DNA from: Periweissella cryptocerci
GTDB taxonomy: Bacteria > Bacillota > Bacilli > Lactobacillales > Lactobacillaceae
NCBI RefSeq assembly: GCF_004358325.1
Contig: NZ_CP037940.1
Coordinates: 2,232,001-2,296,000, forward strand
Reading direction: 5' to 3'
DNA length: 64,000 nucleotides
The translations under genes and the position numbers were made by a program. The first letter of the stretch is position 1. Every line of letters begins with the position of its first letter. Below the pieces are notes generated by a model. It saw only the letters and a program-made list of their open reading frames with translations. It made no database searches and was not told the DNA's origin. Positions 31,353-40,611 of this stretch are shown here, piece after piece.

Positions 31353-31629
31353 GGCTCTGTTCCGTCTGACGTGGAATTGAATAAAATTTACCGGCACTTC
31401 GTTAGTTAGGAATAATACTCAAACTAGCGAAAAAGTCGTTGTGACCGAAAATCAACTGGGCCTCTAAAATATTGCTTCCAGGCAAATCCTAGGGTACAGA
31501 TTCAATCAAATCAGTTATCGTTGATTTTGTGATGTGTTCAAACTAGTGCCCAAGGTATATTTCGTGATGCGTGAGTACTCTTAAACAAAAGTACAGAAAT
31601 GGGAATCCCACGCTAGACAAAATAGAACT
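31353..31629 (+). mobile_element. Structured MITE-like element, copy 6 (internally deleted)
   Basis: It starts GGCTCTGTTCCG with TCTGACGTGGAATTG, and ends GAATCCCACGCTAGACAAAATAGAACT. The first module is lost; what remains matches the 3' module of copy 5 (GTGATGCGTGAGTACTC, AAAAGTACAGAAATG). Flanking 8-mers do not match. Confidence 0.8.
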
Positions 31630-31675
31630 ATTCAGACATGTGTCAGGTTGTGCATAAACTGTGTATCAGTGACAC

Positions 31676-31706
31676 TAAAAAAGTTGTCCACATGTGAACA
31701 ACTTTC
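31676..31706 (-). terminator. Rho-independent terminator of pepS
   Basis: On the minus strand AAGTTGTTC pairs with GACAACTT around ACATGTG and is followed by T4-6. Confidence 0.8.
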
Positions 31707-31720
31707 TAGTAAGGATTTAA

Positions 31721-32959
31721 TTATGCCCAATCGCCATTGCGGAAAACGGGAACAGCTTCACCGGCAAAGGTAATTCCGTCGATATCCATGTCGGCTGAAC
31801 CAACCATGAAGTCAACGTGTGTTTGTGATTGGTTTTCACCCAATGCGTGTAATTCATCGGCACTCATCTTAGTTCCACCTTGGATATTAAATGGATAAGC
31901 AGCCCCAAGAGCTAAATGATCAGAAGCATTTTCATCAATTAAAGTGTTGTAGAAAACAATCCCTGATTGTGAAATTGGTGAATGGAAAGGTACGAGTGAA
32001 ACTTCACCAAGTGATTTAGCACCTTCGTCGGTATCAAGGAGTTGCAACAGGGTATCTTCACCCTTATCGGCATGGGCTGAAACAACGCGACCAGCTTCAA
32101 ATGTTAAAACAATGCCTTCAATTAAGACACCGGCATATGACAATGGTTTCGTTGAAGTAACAGTCCCAGAAATGTTCCGGTAATCTGGAGCAGTGAAGAC
32201 TTCTTCAGTTGGCATGTTGGCAACAAAGAGGTTACCTTGGCGATCAACAGAATCAGCGGCTTCCCAGAGGTGTTTTTCTGCTAAGCCGATGGTGAAATCA
32301 GTAACGGCACTCTTGTATTTCAATTCTTTGAAGTTCATTTCGTTTAACCAAGCGGCTTTTTCCTTCAAAGTATCAATGTGTTCATCCCAAGTAGTGATGG
32401 CGTTATGTGTGGCGTCAACGCGCACAACTTTGAAAATTTCTTCCCAGAGGCGGTCGATTGCGGCTTGACCAGTAAGTTCAGGAAAGACTTTTTCTGCCCA
32501 TTCTTTGCCAGAAGCGGCAACGACGAGCCATGAGATATCGTTGTTCATGGTAGCTTTACGAATAACTTGAGTGGCTTTACCAGAGGCGGCAGTGAATTTA
32601 GCGACACGGGTTTGGTCTAAGTCACCAAAGGCATCGGGATCGTCTGAAAGTAATGAAATCCGGGTAGCGTTCTTGCCCATTAGTTCTTCTGCTTCAGCAG
32701 TAACGTAAGCGGGAATGTTTTCCAAACGTTCATCTGAAGTGTTTTCTAGAAAAGCGTGAGCTGTGTGGGTATCGCTCCATTTCACAATAACTTCATTGGC
32801 ACCGCGGTTGTAAGCAGCGTCCACAATTTTACGTGCGAAGTAAGCATTCTCAACATTAGCGTACAAAATAATGGTTTGGCCGGGTTGTACGTTTACACCG
32901 GTAATGGCGATAAGTTCGGCATATTTATCGAGTTTAATATCAAAATCAGCAATTGTCAT
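31721..32959 (-). CDS. pepS: M29-family aminopeptidase PepS
   Basis: A 412-residue thermophilic-type (M29) metallo-aminopeptidase. The N-terminal domain (MTIADFDIKLDKYAELIAITGVNVQPGQ) and the C-terminal LVPFHSPISQSG...YNTLIDENASDHLALGAAYPFNIQGG, with the H and D/E metal ligands, match AmpS and PepS. It trims peptides in the cytosol to supply amino acids in a lactic acid bacterium. CGAGGAG precedes the ATG at 32959. A hairpin leader lies upstream. It is divergent from map, another aminopeptidase. Confidence 0.93.
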   Translation of the reverse strand: MTIADFDIKLDKYAELIAITGVNVQPGQTIILYANVENAYFARKIVDAAYNRGANEVIVKWSDTHTAHAFLENTSDERLENIPAYVTAEAEELMGKNATRISLLSDDPDAFGDLDQTRVAKFTAASGKATQVIRKATMNNDISWLVVAASGKEWAEKVFPELTGQAAIDRLWEEIFKVVRVDATHNAITTWDEHIDTLKEKAAWLNEMNFKELKYKSAVTDFTIGLAEKHLWEAADSVDRQGNLFVANMPTEEVFTAPDYRNISGTVTSTKPLSYAGVLIEGIVLTFEAGRVVSAHADKGEDTLLQLLDTDEGAKSLGEVSLVPFHSPISQSGIVFYNTLIDENASDHLALGAAYPFNIQGGTKMSADELHALGENQSQTHVDFMVGSADMDIDGITFAGEAVPVFRNGDWA

Positions 32960-32988
32960 GAATGAATCTCCTCGTATTTCATTTATCA

Positions 32989-33063
32989 GAGCTACCTGGG
33001 GGTTAAAACACGTTCTGTGTCACTACATAAAAAATAGGGAGCAGTTTAACCACGGGGTAGCTC
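32989..33063 (-). promoter_or_regulatory. Long hairpin in the pepS 5' leader
   Basis: GAGCTACC and GGTAGCTC close the ends; an inner GGTTAAAAC/GTTTAACC pair extends the stem across a loop of about 31 bases. It ends about 30 bases before the start codon. A TATAAT-type -10 (reverse of 33102-33107) lies upstream, so this is transcribed. No known riboswitch matches. Confidence 0.55.
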
Positions 33064-33206
33064 ATGTATAGAATATTTTATTTTTGATTGAAACTCTTAA
33101 CATTATATCATGAGAGAATATTAATTTTATCAATGAATTATCAGATAATTAAATATTACTTACAAAGAAGGTGCAAACGACGAAAAACGTGTAATCACCC
33201 CATTTT

Positions 33207-33216
33207 CTGATATAAT
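33207..33216 (+). promoter_or_regulatory. Extended -10 promoter of map
   Basis: TCTGATATAAT: an extended -10 (TGA before TATAAT at 33211-33216), 55 bp before the map ATG. No good -35. Confidence 0.6.
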
Positions 33217-33270
33217 ATTATAGATTGACTGTAACGAAAAAAATATGAAAAGATTATGAAGGGGAAAAAT

Positions 33271-34062
33271 ATGATTAGTTTAAAATCACCACGCGAAATT
33301 GAAGCAATGAAGACCTCAGGTGCAGTAATTGCGGGGATGCACAATGAATTGAAAGATTTCATCAAGCCCGGTGTTGAAAGTTGGGCAATTGAAGTATTCT
33401 GTCGTAACTATATTGAAAGCCACGGTGGTTACTGTGAACAGCTCGATGTTCCTGGTTATAAGTGGGCTACTTGTGTCGCAATTAACGACTATGTTTGTCA
33501 TGCGATTCCACGCCACGGTGTTTTCTTAAAAGAAGGCGATATTGTGACTGTTGATACTGTAGTTAACTTGGACGGTGCGATGTCAGACTCAGCTTGGACT
33601 TTCACTGTCGGTGAAGTTAGCGCAGAAACACAACGATTGGTTGATGCAACCAAAAAAGCTTTGTACCTTGGTATTGACCAAGCTGTTGTCGGCAACCGCA
33701 TTGGTGATATTGGTGCGGCAATTCAAGGCTACATTGAAGACGAAATGGGCTTTGGTGACGTGCGTGAATATATCGGACATGGAATTGGACCTACGATGCA
33801 CGAAGACCCTGCTGTGCCACACTATGGAACTGCTGGTAAAGGTCTACGCCTTAAGGAAGGTATGACTATTACAATCGAACCCATGGTTAATGCCGGTGGT
33901 GACTGGCGGACTGCTCCAATTCAAGAAGATGAAGAATGGGATGCTGCAAAGACCACAGATGGCTCATATTCAGCTCAATTTGAACACACTATTGCGATTA
34001 CTAAAGAAGGACCAAAGATTTTAACTTCACAAGATGCTGTATTTGATGCTAAATACTTGTAA
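33271..34062 (+). CDS. map: Methionine aminopeptidase, type I
   Basis: A 263-residue pita-bread fold enzyme. The metal ligands are all present: D in VTVDTVVNLDGAMSDSAW (two aspartates), H in GHGIGPTMHEDP, E in TIEPMV and E in AQFEHTIAIT. It removes the N-terminal methionine from nascent proteins. The ATG at 33271 with GGGG 6 bases upstream is chosen; the ATG at 33256 has no binding site. An 18-residue insert in the DDEEWDAAKTT region is common in lactobacilli. Confidence 0.95.
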   Translation: MISLKSPREIEAMKTSGAVIAGMHNELKDFIKPGVESWAIEVFCRNYIESHGGYCEQLDVPGYKWATCVAINDYVCHAIPRHGVFLKEGDIVTVDTVVNLDGAMSDSAWTFTVGEVSAETQRLVDATKKALYLGIDQAVVGNRIGDIGAAIQGYIEDEMGFGDVREYIGHGIGPTMHEDPAVPHYGTAGKGLRLKEGMTITIEPMVNAGGDWRTAPIQEDEEWDAAKTTDGSYSAQFEHTIAITKEGPKILTSQDAVFDAKYL

Positions 34063-34175
34063 AAGGTTTGGCTTTCACCAATATATGTACCCGAAACTCG
34101 ATGGTATGTAAGGGAATGAAAGCATAGAATACAAAAGATGCAGTAAATTTAGGAAAGGAAAGTGCAATTAACGCA

Positions 34176-34811
34176 ATGCGAGCTCAATCAATTATTTATT
34201 TATTCTTTAAGCGGATTGCTGACATTATTTTGTCACTAATTGCGCTAATCCTTCTTAGTCCGATTTTCTTATTGATTGTCGCACTGTATAAATTTGCTGA
34301 CCCCCAACAATCAATTTTTTATAAACAAATGCGCGTTGGGAAAAATCATAAAATGTTTTATATTTACAAATTTCGTTCAATGATTCCCAATGCTGATGAA
34401 GTTTTACATGCGAATAAGGAATTGTACGCTAAATTTGTGGCGAATGGTTATAAGTTACCCACAGAAGAAGATCCCCGGATTACCAAGTTCGGTGCGTGGT
34501 TACGGAAGTCGTCGGTCGATGAAATTCCACAATTTATTAATATTCTAAAGGGTGAAATGAGTGTCGTTGGCCCACGACCAATCGTGGAAGATGAACTAGT
34601 TGAATATCATACCGAGGAACGGGTGGCTATGTTTTTATCCGTGAAACCTGGAGCGATGGGACTATGGCAAGCAAGCGGTCGGAGTAATATTGAATACCCT
34701 GAACGTGCTGATTTAGAGCTAAGCTATGTTGAGGCAGCCTCGCTTGGATTTGATATAAAAATCATGTTTATGACAATCTTTTCAATTATTAAAAGTGATG
34801 GTGCATTCTAA
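34176..34811 (+). CDS. Polyprenyl-phosphate phosphosugar transferase (PglC-like short form)
   Basis: A 211-residue protein with one hydrophobic segment at 13-35. After it come YKQMRVGKNHKMFYIYKFRSM, DPRITKFGAWLRKSSVDEIPQ (with the catalytic D-E pair) and SVVGPRP, the signatures of bacterial sugar transferases. The short single-span form resembles PglC. It moves a sugar-phosphate to undecaprenyl phosphate to start a surface glycan. The acceptor and sugar are unknown. AGGAAAGGA lies about 15 bases upstream of the ATG. The exporter pair tagH-tagG follows, but no other glycosyltransferases are nearby. Confidence 0.9.
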   Translation: MRAQSIIYLFFKRIADIILSLIALILLSPIFLLIVALYKFADPQQSIFYKQMRVGKNHKMFYIYKFRSMIPNADEVLHANKELYAKFVANGYKLPTEEDPRITKFGAWLRKSSVDEIPQFINILKGEMSVVGPRPIVEDELVEYHTEERVAMFLSVKPGAMGLWQASGRSNIEYPERADLELSYVEAASLGFDIKIMFMTIFSIIKSDGAF

Positions 34812-34915
34812 AAAAACAATTAGCAAAGGTGATTTTGTTAGCTACTATTTGTTTTAGGTGGTATAGTAAAACTCGTTTATTTTTTGATTATAAAATTGAA
34901 AGTTGAGAATAAGTT

Positions 34916-35899
34916 TTGGCTGAAGAACGTAAATTAAAGGTTCGTGCACGTTATGTCACGAAGCAATATGACTTATTAGTCAAAAAGTCAGATAAAGTTA
35001 AAGCACTCTTTAATCCATTTAGTAATGGTCTCCAAAGTTTCTGGTCATTAAAGGGAATCAGTTTTGATGTTTATGAAGGCGAAACAATTGGTCTTATCGG
35101 GGTTAATGGTTCTGGTAAATCAACGCTTTCAAACATTATTAGTGGGATTATCCCACCAACTTCTGGTGAACTTGAAGTTAATGGTGAAACTTCAATCATT
35201 GCGATTGGGGCCGGCTTGCGTGGTCAATTGACGGGACGTGAAAACATCCACTTGAAATCATTGATGATGGGGATGACTAATTCCGAGATTGCGCAACATA
35301 TGGAAGATGTGATTAACTTTGCTGATTTGGGCGATTTTATTGACCAACCGGTTAAGAGTTACTCATCAGGGATGAAGTCACGACTTGGTTTTTCAATCGC
35401 GGCCTATGATGATCCTGATATTTTAATTATTGATGAAGCTTTGTCAGTTGGTGATGAAACCTTCTATCAAAAAGCACTTGATAAGATGGTCGAATTCCGT
35501 GAACAAGGTAAGACAATCTTTTTCGTTTCTCACGTGATGTCACAAGTGGAAATGTTCACTGATAAAACAGCGTGGATTCAGTACGGTGAATTAAAGGAAT
35601 TTGGACCAACTGCAGAAGTCCTTGCGCACTATAAGGAATGGAATTCTTGGTTTAAGAAGCTTCCTAAGTCTGAAAAGGGCGAATATCAAGCCGCACAAAA
35701 GGAATTACAAAAAGAATTTACAGTTGAACAATTACGCAAGAATATTGAAAATGATCCCGAGCATGATTATTCAGCAACGGATGCTAAAATATTGACGGCT
35801 AGCGCTATTTCTGGTGATAAAATGCCAGCAACAACGTTGGTATTGTGGACTGCGCTCACTGTACTTTGGTTTGTAGTTGCGTACATGACATTCCATTAA
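34916..35899 (+). CDS. tagH: Polysaccharide/teichoic acid exporter ATP-binding subunit, TagH-like
   Basis: A 327-residue ABC ATPase with Walker A GVNGSGKST (about 62-70), signature SSGMKSRLGFSIA (about 157-169) and Walker B ILIIDEALSVGD (about 175-186), followed by the H-loop SHV. The C-terminal tail contains a single hydrophobic segment (about 303-324), as in TagH proteins. It powers the export of wall teichoic acid or a related polymer with TagG. The start is TTG at 34916 with a weak GAGAAT; ATGs in frame are absent nearby. It precedes tagG, reversed from the Bacillus order. Confidence 0.92.
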   Translation: MAEERKLKVRARYVTKQYDLLVKKSDKVKALFNPFSNGLQSFWSLKGISFDVYEGETIGLIGVNGSGKSTLSNIISGIIPPTSGELEVNGETSIIAIGAGLRGQLTGRENIHLKSLMMGMTNSEIAQHMEDVINFADLGDFIDQPVKSYSSGMKSRLGFSIAAYDDPDILIIDEALSVGDETFYQKALDKMVEFREQGKTIFFVSHVMSQVEMFTDKTAWIQYGELKEFGPTAEVLAHYKEWNSWFKKLPKSEKGEYQAAQKELQKEFTVEQLRKNIENDPEHDYSATDAKILTASAISGDKMPATTLVLWTALTVLWFVVAYMTFH

Positions 35900-35921
35900 T
35901 TGACGAAGGGAAACGATTGTT

Positions 35922-36734
35922 TTGAAAGAATTATTTGAAATTATAAAAGAGCACTTGAGTCACATGGGAATTATCATGCGACTTGCTCGTTATGAAGATA
36001 AAGCCAATAACCAAGGTAACTATCTTGGGATGCTATGGCAATTTTTGAATCCAGCGTTCCAAGTTGGGACTTATTACTTGGTTTTCGGTTTAGGATTGAA
36101 GAGCAATGGTGATCCTGAAGCAGGGGTACCATATATTGTGTGGATGTTGTTTGGACTTTCAACTTGGTTCTTCATGAATGGTTCATTTATGGCCGGTATT
36201 TCTAGTATCACTAGTAAAGTTGCCATGGTTTCTAAGATGAAATTTCCAATTAGTATCTTACCAACTGTGCGCTACGTGAGTGAATTAACTTCATTCTGGG
36301 CGATGATGGCAATTTCATTTGTATCAATGTTGGTAGCAGGTGTGCCAATTACAACGCACATTTTGCAATTCTTCTATTACTTCTTTGCAATGACAGCTTT
36401 GATGTTTGTCTTCGGGATTTTCAATGCAACAATTAACGTGTTGATTCCTGATTACAAGATGTTGATGACTTCAGTGATGCGTTTGCTGTTCTGGGCATCT
36501 GGTGCCATTTGGAATATTAGTCAATTGCCACCTAAGATTGCGGATGTTATCAAGTTAAACCCATTCTTCTACGTGGTTAACGGGATGCGTGATTCATTCT
36601 TATCACAATCTTGGTTCTGGTCAGCAGACCGAATCCAATATACCATAATGTTCTGGGCATTTGTGGTTGGTTTAGGCTTAGTTGGTAGCCACCTTCACAT
36701 GAAGTTCCGTTCACGATTTATTGATTTTATTTAA
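35922..36734 (+). CDS. tagG: Polysaccharide/teichoic acid exporter permease, TagG-like
   Basis: A 270-residue ABC-2 permease with six hydrophobic segments. It contains NNQGNYLGMLWQFLNPAFQVG near 28-48 and LNPFFYVVNGMRDSFLSQSWFW near 216-237. It forms the channel of the exporter encoded with tagH, 22 bp upstream. The start is TTG at 35922 with AAGGG 11 bases upstream. The operon ends with a terminator, after which a mobile element begins. Confidence 0.92.
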   Translation: MKELFEIIKEHLSHMGIIMRLARYEDKANNQGNYLGMLWQFLNPAFQVGTYYLVFGLGLKSNGDPEAGVPYIVWMLFGLSTWFFMNGSFMAGISSITSKVAMVSKMKFPISILPTVRYVSELTSFWAMMAISFVSMLVAGVPITTHILQFFYYFFAMTALMFVFGIFNATINVLIPDYKMLMTSVMRLLFWASGAIWNISQLPPKIADVIKLNPFFYVVNGMRDSFLSQSWFWSADRIQYTIMFWAFVVGLGLVGSHLHMKFRSRFIDFI

Positions 36735-36741
36735 TATTAGT

Positions 36742-36778
36742 AACGCCGCTGGATATCATATTCAGTGGCGTTTTTTTG
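36742..36778 (+). terminator. Rho-independent terminator after tagG
   Basis: AACGCCGCTG pairs with CAGTGGCGTT, followed by T7. Confidence 0.88.
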
Positions 36779-36780
36779 TT

Positions 36781-36965
36781 GTATTTCGTCTGACGTGGGA
36801 TTGAATAAAATTGGCCACTGCGTTAGTTAGACATATGCTCAAACTCGCGAAAAACAGGTACCAACTATGGGCCACAGTGGCATGAAAAAACACTGACAAT
36901 AGAACCTCAGTAATTCGATGAGTGAAAAGTACAGAAATGAGAATCCCACGCTAGAACAAATAGAG
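36781..36965 (+). mobile_element. Structured MITE-like element, copy 7 (short form)
   Basis: It has TCTGACGTGGGATTGAATAA at 36789 and ends GAATCCCACGCTAGAACAAATAGAG. About 170 bp, with most of the first module missing. The 3' module (GGCCACAGTGGCAT, GAAAAGTACAGAAATG) matches copies 2 and 8. Confidence 0.8.
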
Positions 36966-37113
36966 TAAGTTTTTGCTATATGCATCGTTACTAGGAGCGG
37001 GGATTCTGCAAATTAAAGTATTCAGTCTTTTGTTGGCGAATTTCTGCTAAAATTGAACTAAATTAAAAATTAACTGAGTTAGACACGTATATTATTAATA
37101 AGGGGGTCACGAA

Positions 37114-38376
37114 ATGCAGGCTGAAATTATTGCAGTGGGCACAGAAATACTGTTGGGACAGATTACAGACACGAACAGTCCGCTAGTTGCGCGCGAACTA
37201 GTGGCATTGGATATTGATACGCATTTTCAAACGGTGGTCGGTGATAATGAGGAGCGGTTGCTGAGTGCCCTTGAAATTGCTAGTCAACGAGCTGATTTGA
37301 TTATTACGATTGGTGGTTTAGGGCCAACCCCTGACGACTTATCTAAGCAAACAGTAGCCAAATTTGTCGACCAAAATTTAGCCGTTAATCAAGCAGCAAT
37401 GGATAAAATCGAAGCATGGCACGCGGAAACTGGTCGTCCCATGGCTGAAAACAATCGCCTCCAAGCATTGTATTTGGCAGCCGGGATTGCACTTCCCAAT
37501 GAACCCGGTTTTGCCGTGGGTAGTTTTTATAAAAATCCCAATGGTCCGGACGTGTTGCTGTTACCGGGGCCACCTTGGGAATTGGAACCAATGTTATTAA
37601 AATACGCAGTACCGTTGTTGCAACAACAATATCATCATGAAGGAACTTTGTTGTCGCGGGTTTTACGTTTTTACGGAATTGGTGAGTCACGGCTAGTAAC
37701 CAAGTTAGCTACCTTAATTGATCAACAAACAAATCCAACGATGGCACCATATGCCAAAGCACATGAGGTGACATTGCGGTTAACGGCGCATGCCGTGGAT
37801 GAGGCAAATGCAACTAAATTACTCGATGAGATGGAAGCTCAAGTGTTGGCAATTGTTGGTGAGTATTTCTACGCCTATGGTGATGATAGTTCGCTAGTCG
37901 AAACAGTGGGAAAGTTACTAATTGATGGTGGCGTAACCATCAGTGCAGCCGAAAGTTTAACGGCGGGGATGTTTCAAAGTACGTTAGCTGATGTAATGGG
38001 GATTTCAGCAGTCTTTCCAGGTGGTTTTGTCACGTATGCACCAACTGCAAAAGAACAACTTGTTGGGGTGTCACCGGCGACAGTGGATCAATACGGTGTC
38101 GTAAGCGAACAAACAGCTAAAGCAATGGCCGCTGGAACCCGCGAAAAGTTGGATACAGACATTGCAATCAGTTTCACCGGGGTCGCGTCAGGGGAACTTG
38201 AAGGGCAGCCAGCTGGAACAGTTTGGATTGGCTTGGCAACCCGCAATCGGGCATCAGAAGCGTATTTGTACCACTTTGGTAGTGATCGCCAGCGTAATCG
38301 TGAGCGCGCCGTGATGGCAGGTTTAGATATTGTTCGGCGAAAATTATTGCAGTTACCAATGGTAAAAAACATTTAA
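37114..38376 (+). CDS. cinA: CinA-type competence/damage protein (nicotinamide-nucleotide amidase)
   Basis: A 420-residue protein with an N-terminal molybdopterin-binding fold (EIIAVGTEILLGQITDTNS and TIGGLGPTPDD near 68-78) and a C-terminal NMN amidase domain (SAAESLTAGMFQSTLADV near 280-297, then SFTGVASGE). The C-terminal domain of CinA deamidates NMN in the pyridine nucleotide salvage cycle. It precedes recA with an 87-bp gap, the usual competence-linked arrangement in lactic acid bacteria. Confidence 0.94.
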   Translation: MQAEIIAVGTEILLGQITDTNSPLVARELVALDIDTHFQTVVGDNEERLLSALEIASQRADLIITIGGLGPTPDDLSKQTVAKFVDQNLAVNQAAMDKIEAWHAETGRPMAENNRLQALYLAAGIALPNEPGFAVGSFYKNPNGPDVLLLPGPPWELEPMLLKYAVPLLQQQYHHEGTLLSRVLRFYGIGESRLVTKLATLIDQQTNPTMAPYAKAHEVTLRLTAHAVDEANATKLLDEMEAQVLAIVGEYFYAYGDDSSLVETVGKLLIDGGVTISAAESLTAGMFQSTLADVMGISAVFPGGFVTYAPTAKEQLVGVSPATVDQYGVVSEQTAKAMAAGTREKLDTDIAISFTGVASGELEGQPAGTVWIGLATRNRASEAYLYHFGSDRQRNRERAVMAGLDIVRRKLLQLPMVKNI

Positions 38377-38463
38377 ACGTTTGTTCGATTATACTTGCAA
38401 TTTGCCGAACGTACCGGTAATATAATAGATATAGAAATGCAAAAGAACTAGGAGGAACCATTC

Positions 38464-39534
38464 TTGGCAGATGAACGTAAAGCAGCCCTTGATGCTGCAC
38501 TTAAAAAAATTGAAAAAAGTTTTGGTAAAGGTTCAATTATGCGTCTGGGTGAAAATGCTCAAACCCAAGTTGAAACTGTGCCAACTGGATCATTAAAGCT
38601 TGATATTGCATTAGGTGTTGGTGGCTATCCTAAGGGTCGGATTATTGAAGTGTATGGTCCAGAATCTTCAGGTAAGACGACTTTGGCTTTGCACGCTGTA
38701 GCTGAAATTCAAAAAGCTGGTGGTACTGCAGCTTATATTGATGCTGAAAACGCCATGGACTCTAAGTATGCTGCTAATTTGGGTGTTAACATCGATGAAT
38801 TATTGTTGTCACAACCGGATACTGGGGAACAAGGATTGGAAATTGCCGATGCCTTGGTTTCATCAGGAGCAATTGATATTTTAGTTGTCGATTCAGTAGC
38901 AGCTTTAGTACCCCGCGCTGAAATCGAAGGTGAAATGGGTGATGCTCACGTTGGTTTGCAAGCTCGTTTGATGTCACAAGCACTGCGTAAGCTTTCTGGT
39001 TCAATTAGCAAGACTGGAACGATTGCTATTTTCATCAACCAAATTCGTGAAAAAGTTGGGGTGATGTTTGGTAATCCAGAAACTACCCCTGGTGGTCGGG
39101 CATTGAAGTTCTATGCCACAATCCGTTTGGAAGTTCGTCGTTCTACTCAAATTAAAGACGGTACTGACGTTATTGGGAACAACACAAAAATTAAAGTCGT
39201 TAAGAACAAGGTAGCGCCTCCATTCAAGGTTGTTGAAACTGACATCATGTATGGTGAAGGTATTTCACAAACTGGTGAAATGATTGACTTGGCTGTTGAT
39301 AAAGATATTGTTGATAAGTCTGGTTCATGGTTTGCATACAACGGTGAACGAATTGGTCAAGGGCGTGAAAACGTTAAGAAGTATCTTGATGCAGAAGAAC
39401 ATGCAGCAATGCGTGAAGACATTTATGCACGTGTCCGTGGTGCATATGGAATTGGTGACGTGGTTGAAGAAGTCACTGATGCCACTGCCGCTGTTGAAGA
39501 ACCTGCGTCAACTGATTTGTTTGAAGAAGAATAA
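38464..39534 (+). CDS. recA: DNA recombinase RecA
   Basis: A 356-residue protein with Walker [10 protein letters not shown] at 65-73 and a Walker [23 protein letters not shown] near 138-159. It polymerises on single-stranded DNA for recombination and SOS induction. The start is TTG at 38464, 8 bases after AGGAGG. A TATAAT (38421-38426) lies upstream. CGAACGTAC at 38406 matches one half of the Gram-positive SOS box, but the other half is not convincing. A strong terminator follows. Confidence 0.98.
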   Translation: MADERKAALDAALKKIEKSFGKGSIMRLGENAQTQVETVPTGSLKLDIALGVGGYPKGRIIEVYGPESSGKTTLALHAVAEIQKAGGTAAYIDAENAMDSKYAANLGVNIDELLLSQPDTGEQGLEIADALVSSGAIDILVVDSVAALVPRAEIEGEMGDAHVGLQARLMSQALRKLSGSISKTGTIAIFINQIREKVGVMFGNPETTPGGRALKFYATIRLEVRRSTQIKDGTDVIGNNTKIKVVKNKVAPPFKVVETDIMYGEGISQTGEMIDLAVDKDIVDKSGSWFAYNGERIGQGRENVKKYLDAEEHAAMREDIYARVRGAYGIGDVVEEVTDATAAVEEPASTDLFEEE

Positions 39535-39549
39535 GCAACAAATTAATAC

Positions 39550-39576
39550 AAGCCGGGCAATAGTCCGGCTTTTTTG
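39550..39576 (+). terminator. Rho-independent terminator of recA
   Basis: AAGCCGG/CCGGCTT stem with GCAATAGT loop and T6. Confidence 0.92.
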
Positions 39577-39741
39577 ATACCACGAGAAAGATAAATTTAG
39601 TTATTTTTTAAGTAATAAAATATTCATTATCAGCCGGAATATGCAGTATAAATGGTATAATTTAGAAATGAATTTATTACAAGAAAGTGTGGTAACTGCC
39701 AAATTGACAGTTGCGAATACGTTAAAAGGGGACGTGGATTA

Positions 39742-40608
39742 ATGACAGTTAAAATTGATGGAAAAGCAATTGCCACAAAAGTTAAAGCTGAGGTTGCAGT
39801 TGAAGTTGAAAAGTTGATGGATTTGGGTGTGACACCTGGGTTAGCAGTTGTGTTAGTGGGCGAAGATCCAGCTTCACAAATCTATGTTCGTAACAAGCAA
39901 CGAGCTGCTGAAAAGTTAGGCATTGATTCGCAAACAATTAACATGCCAGCTGATACTACTGAAGCTACCTTGTTGGCAAAAATTGCCGAATTGAATGCTG
40001 ATCCAGCGATTGATGCCATTTTGGTACAATCACCCGTGCCAGCGCAAATTAACGAAAGCCGGATTCAAGAAGCCATTTTACCAAGTAAAGACGTTGATGG
40101 ATTCCACGCATATAACATCGGTGCGTTGTTTGCCAATAAACATCAATATTACCCTGTAGCTAACACTCCTCGTGGAATCATGACGTTATTAGCAGAATAC
40201 GATATTGATGTTGCGGGTAAGCAAGCCTTAGTAATCGGACGTTCAATTTTGGTAGGCCGACCAATGATGGCGATGTTAAATAATGCAAACGCCACAGTTA
40301 CTTTGGCACACCGGTTTACTCAAAATTTAGATGATCTGCTAGCGACGGCTGACATTGTCGTGGTTGCGGTTGGCATTCCTAATTTTGTACAACCAGATAA
40401 TTTGAAAAAAGGTGCCGTGGTGATTGATGTGGGTATTAATCGTATGGATGATGGTAGCCTTGTTGGTGACGTGGCTGAAGATGTACACGAACAAACTAGT
40501 TACATTACCCCAGTGCCAGGTGGCGTTGGTCCAATGACGATTGCGACATTAATGCAAACGACAGTTGAATTGGCAAAGTCACACATGAAGATTGAAAACG
40601 AAGGCTAA
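39742..40608 (+). CDS. folD: Methylenetetrahydrofolate dehydrogenase/cyclohydrolase FolD
   Basis: A 288-residue bifunctional enzyme. Y48 and K52 of the YxxxK active site (YVRNKQ), SKDVDGFHAYN and the closing TPVPGGVGPMTIATLM are present. It interconverts methylene-, methenyl- and formyl-THF with NADP. Two blocks differ from the textbook form: ILVQSPVP replaces VQLPLP, and ANTPRGIM replaces PCTPxGIM. I take these as lineage variation. It starts the folD-xseA-xseB-ispA-tlyA-argR-recN cluster, with 3 bp to xseA. Confidence 0.94.
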   Translation: MTVKIDGKAIATKVKAEVAVEVEKLMDLGVTPGLAVVLVGEDPASQIYVRNKQRAAEKLGIDSQTINMPADTTEATLLAKIAELNADPAIDAILVQSPVPAQINESRIQEAILPSKDVDGFHAYNIGALFANKHQYYPVANTPRGIMTLLAEYDIDVAGKQALVIGRSILVGRPMMAMLNNANATVTLAHRFTQNLDDLLATADIVVVAVGIPNFVQPDNLKKGAVVIDVGINRMDDGSLVGDVAEDVHEQTSYITPVPGGVGPMTIATLMQTTVELAKSHMKIENEG

Positions 40609-40611
40609 GCG

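Noticed and set aside
38406..38419. LexA/DinR box before recA
   Set aside because: Only the CGAAC half with the spacer fits; the second half does not match the consensus.
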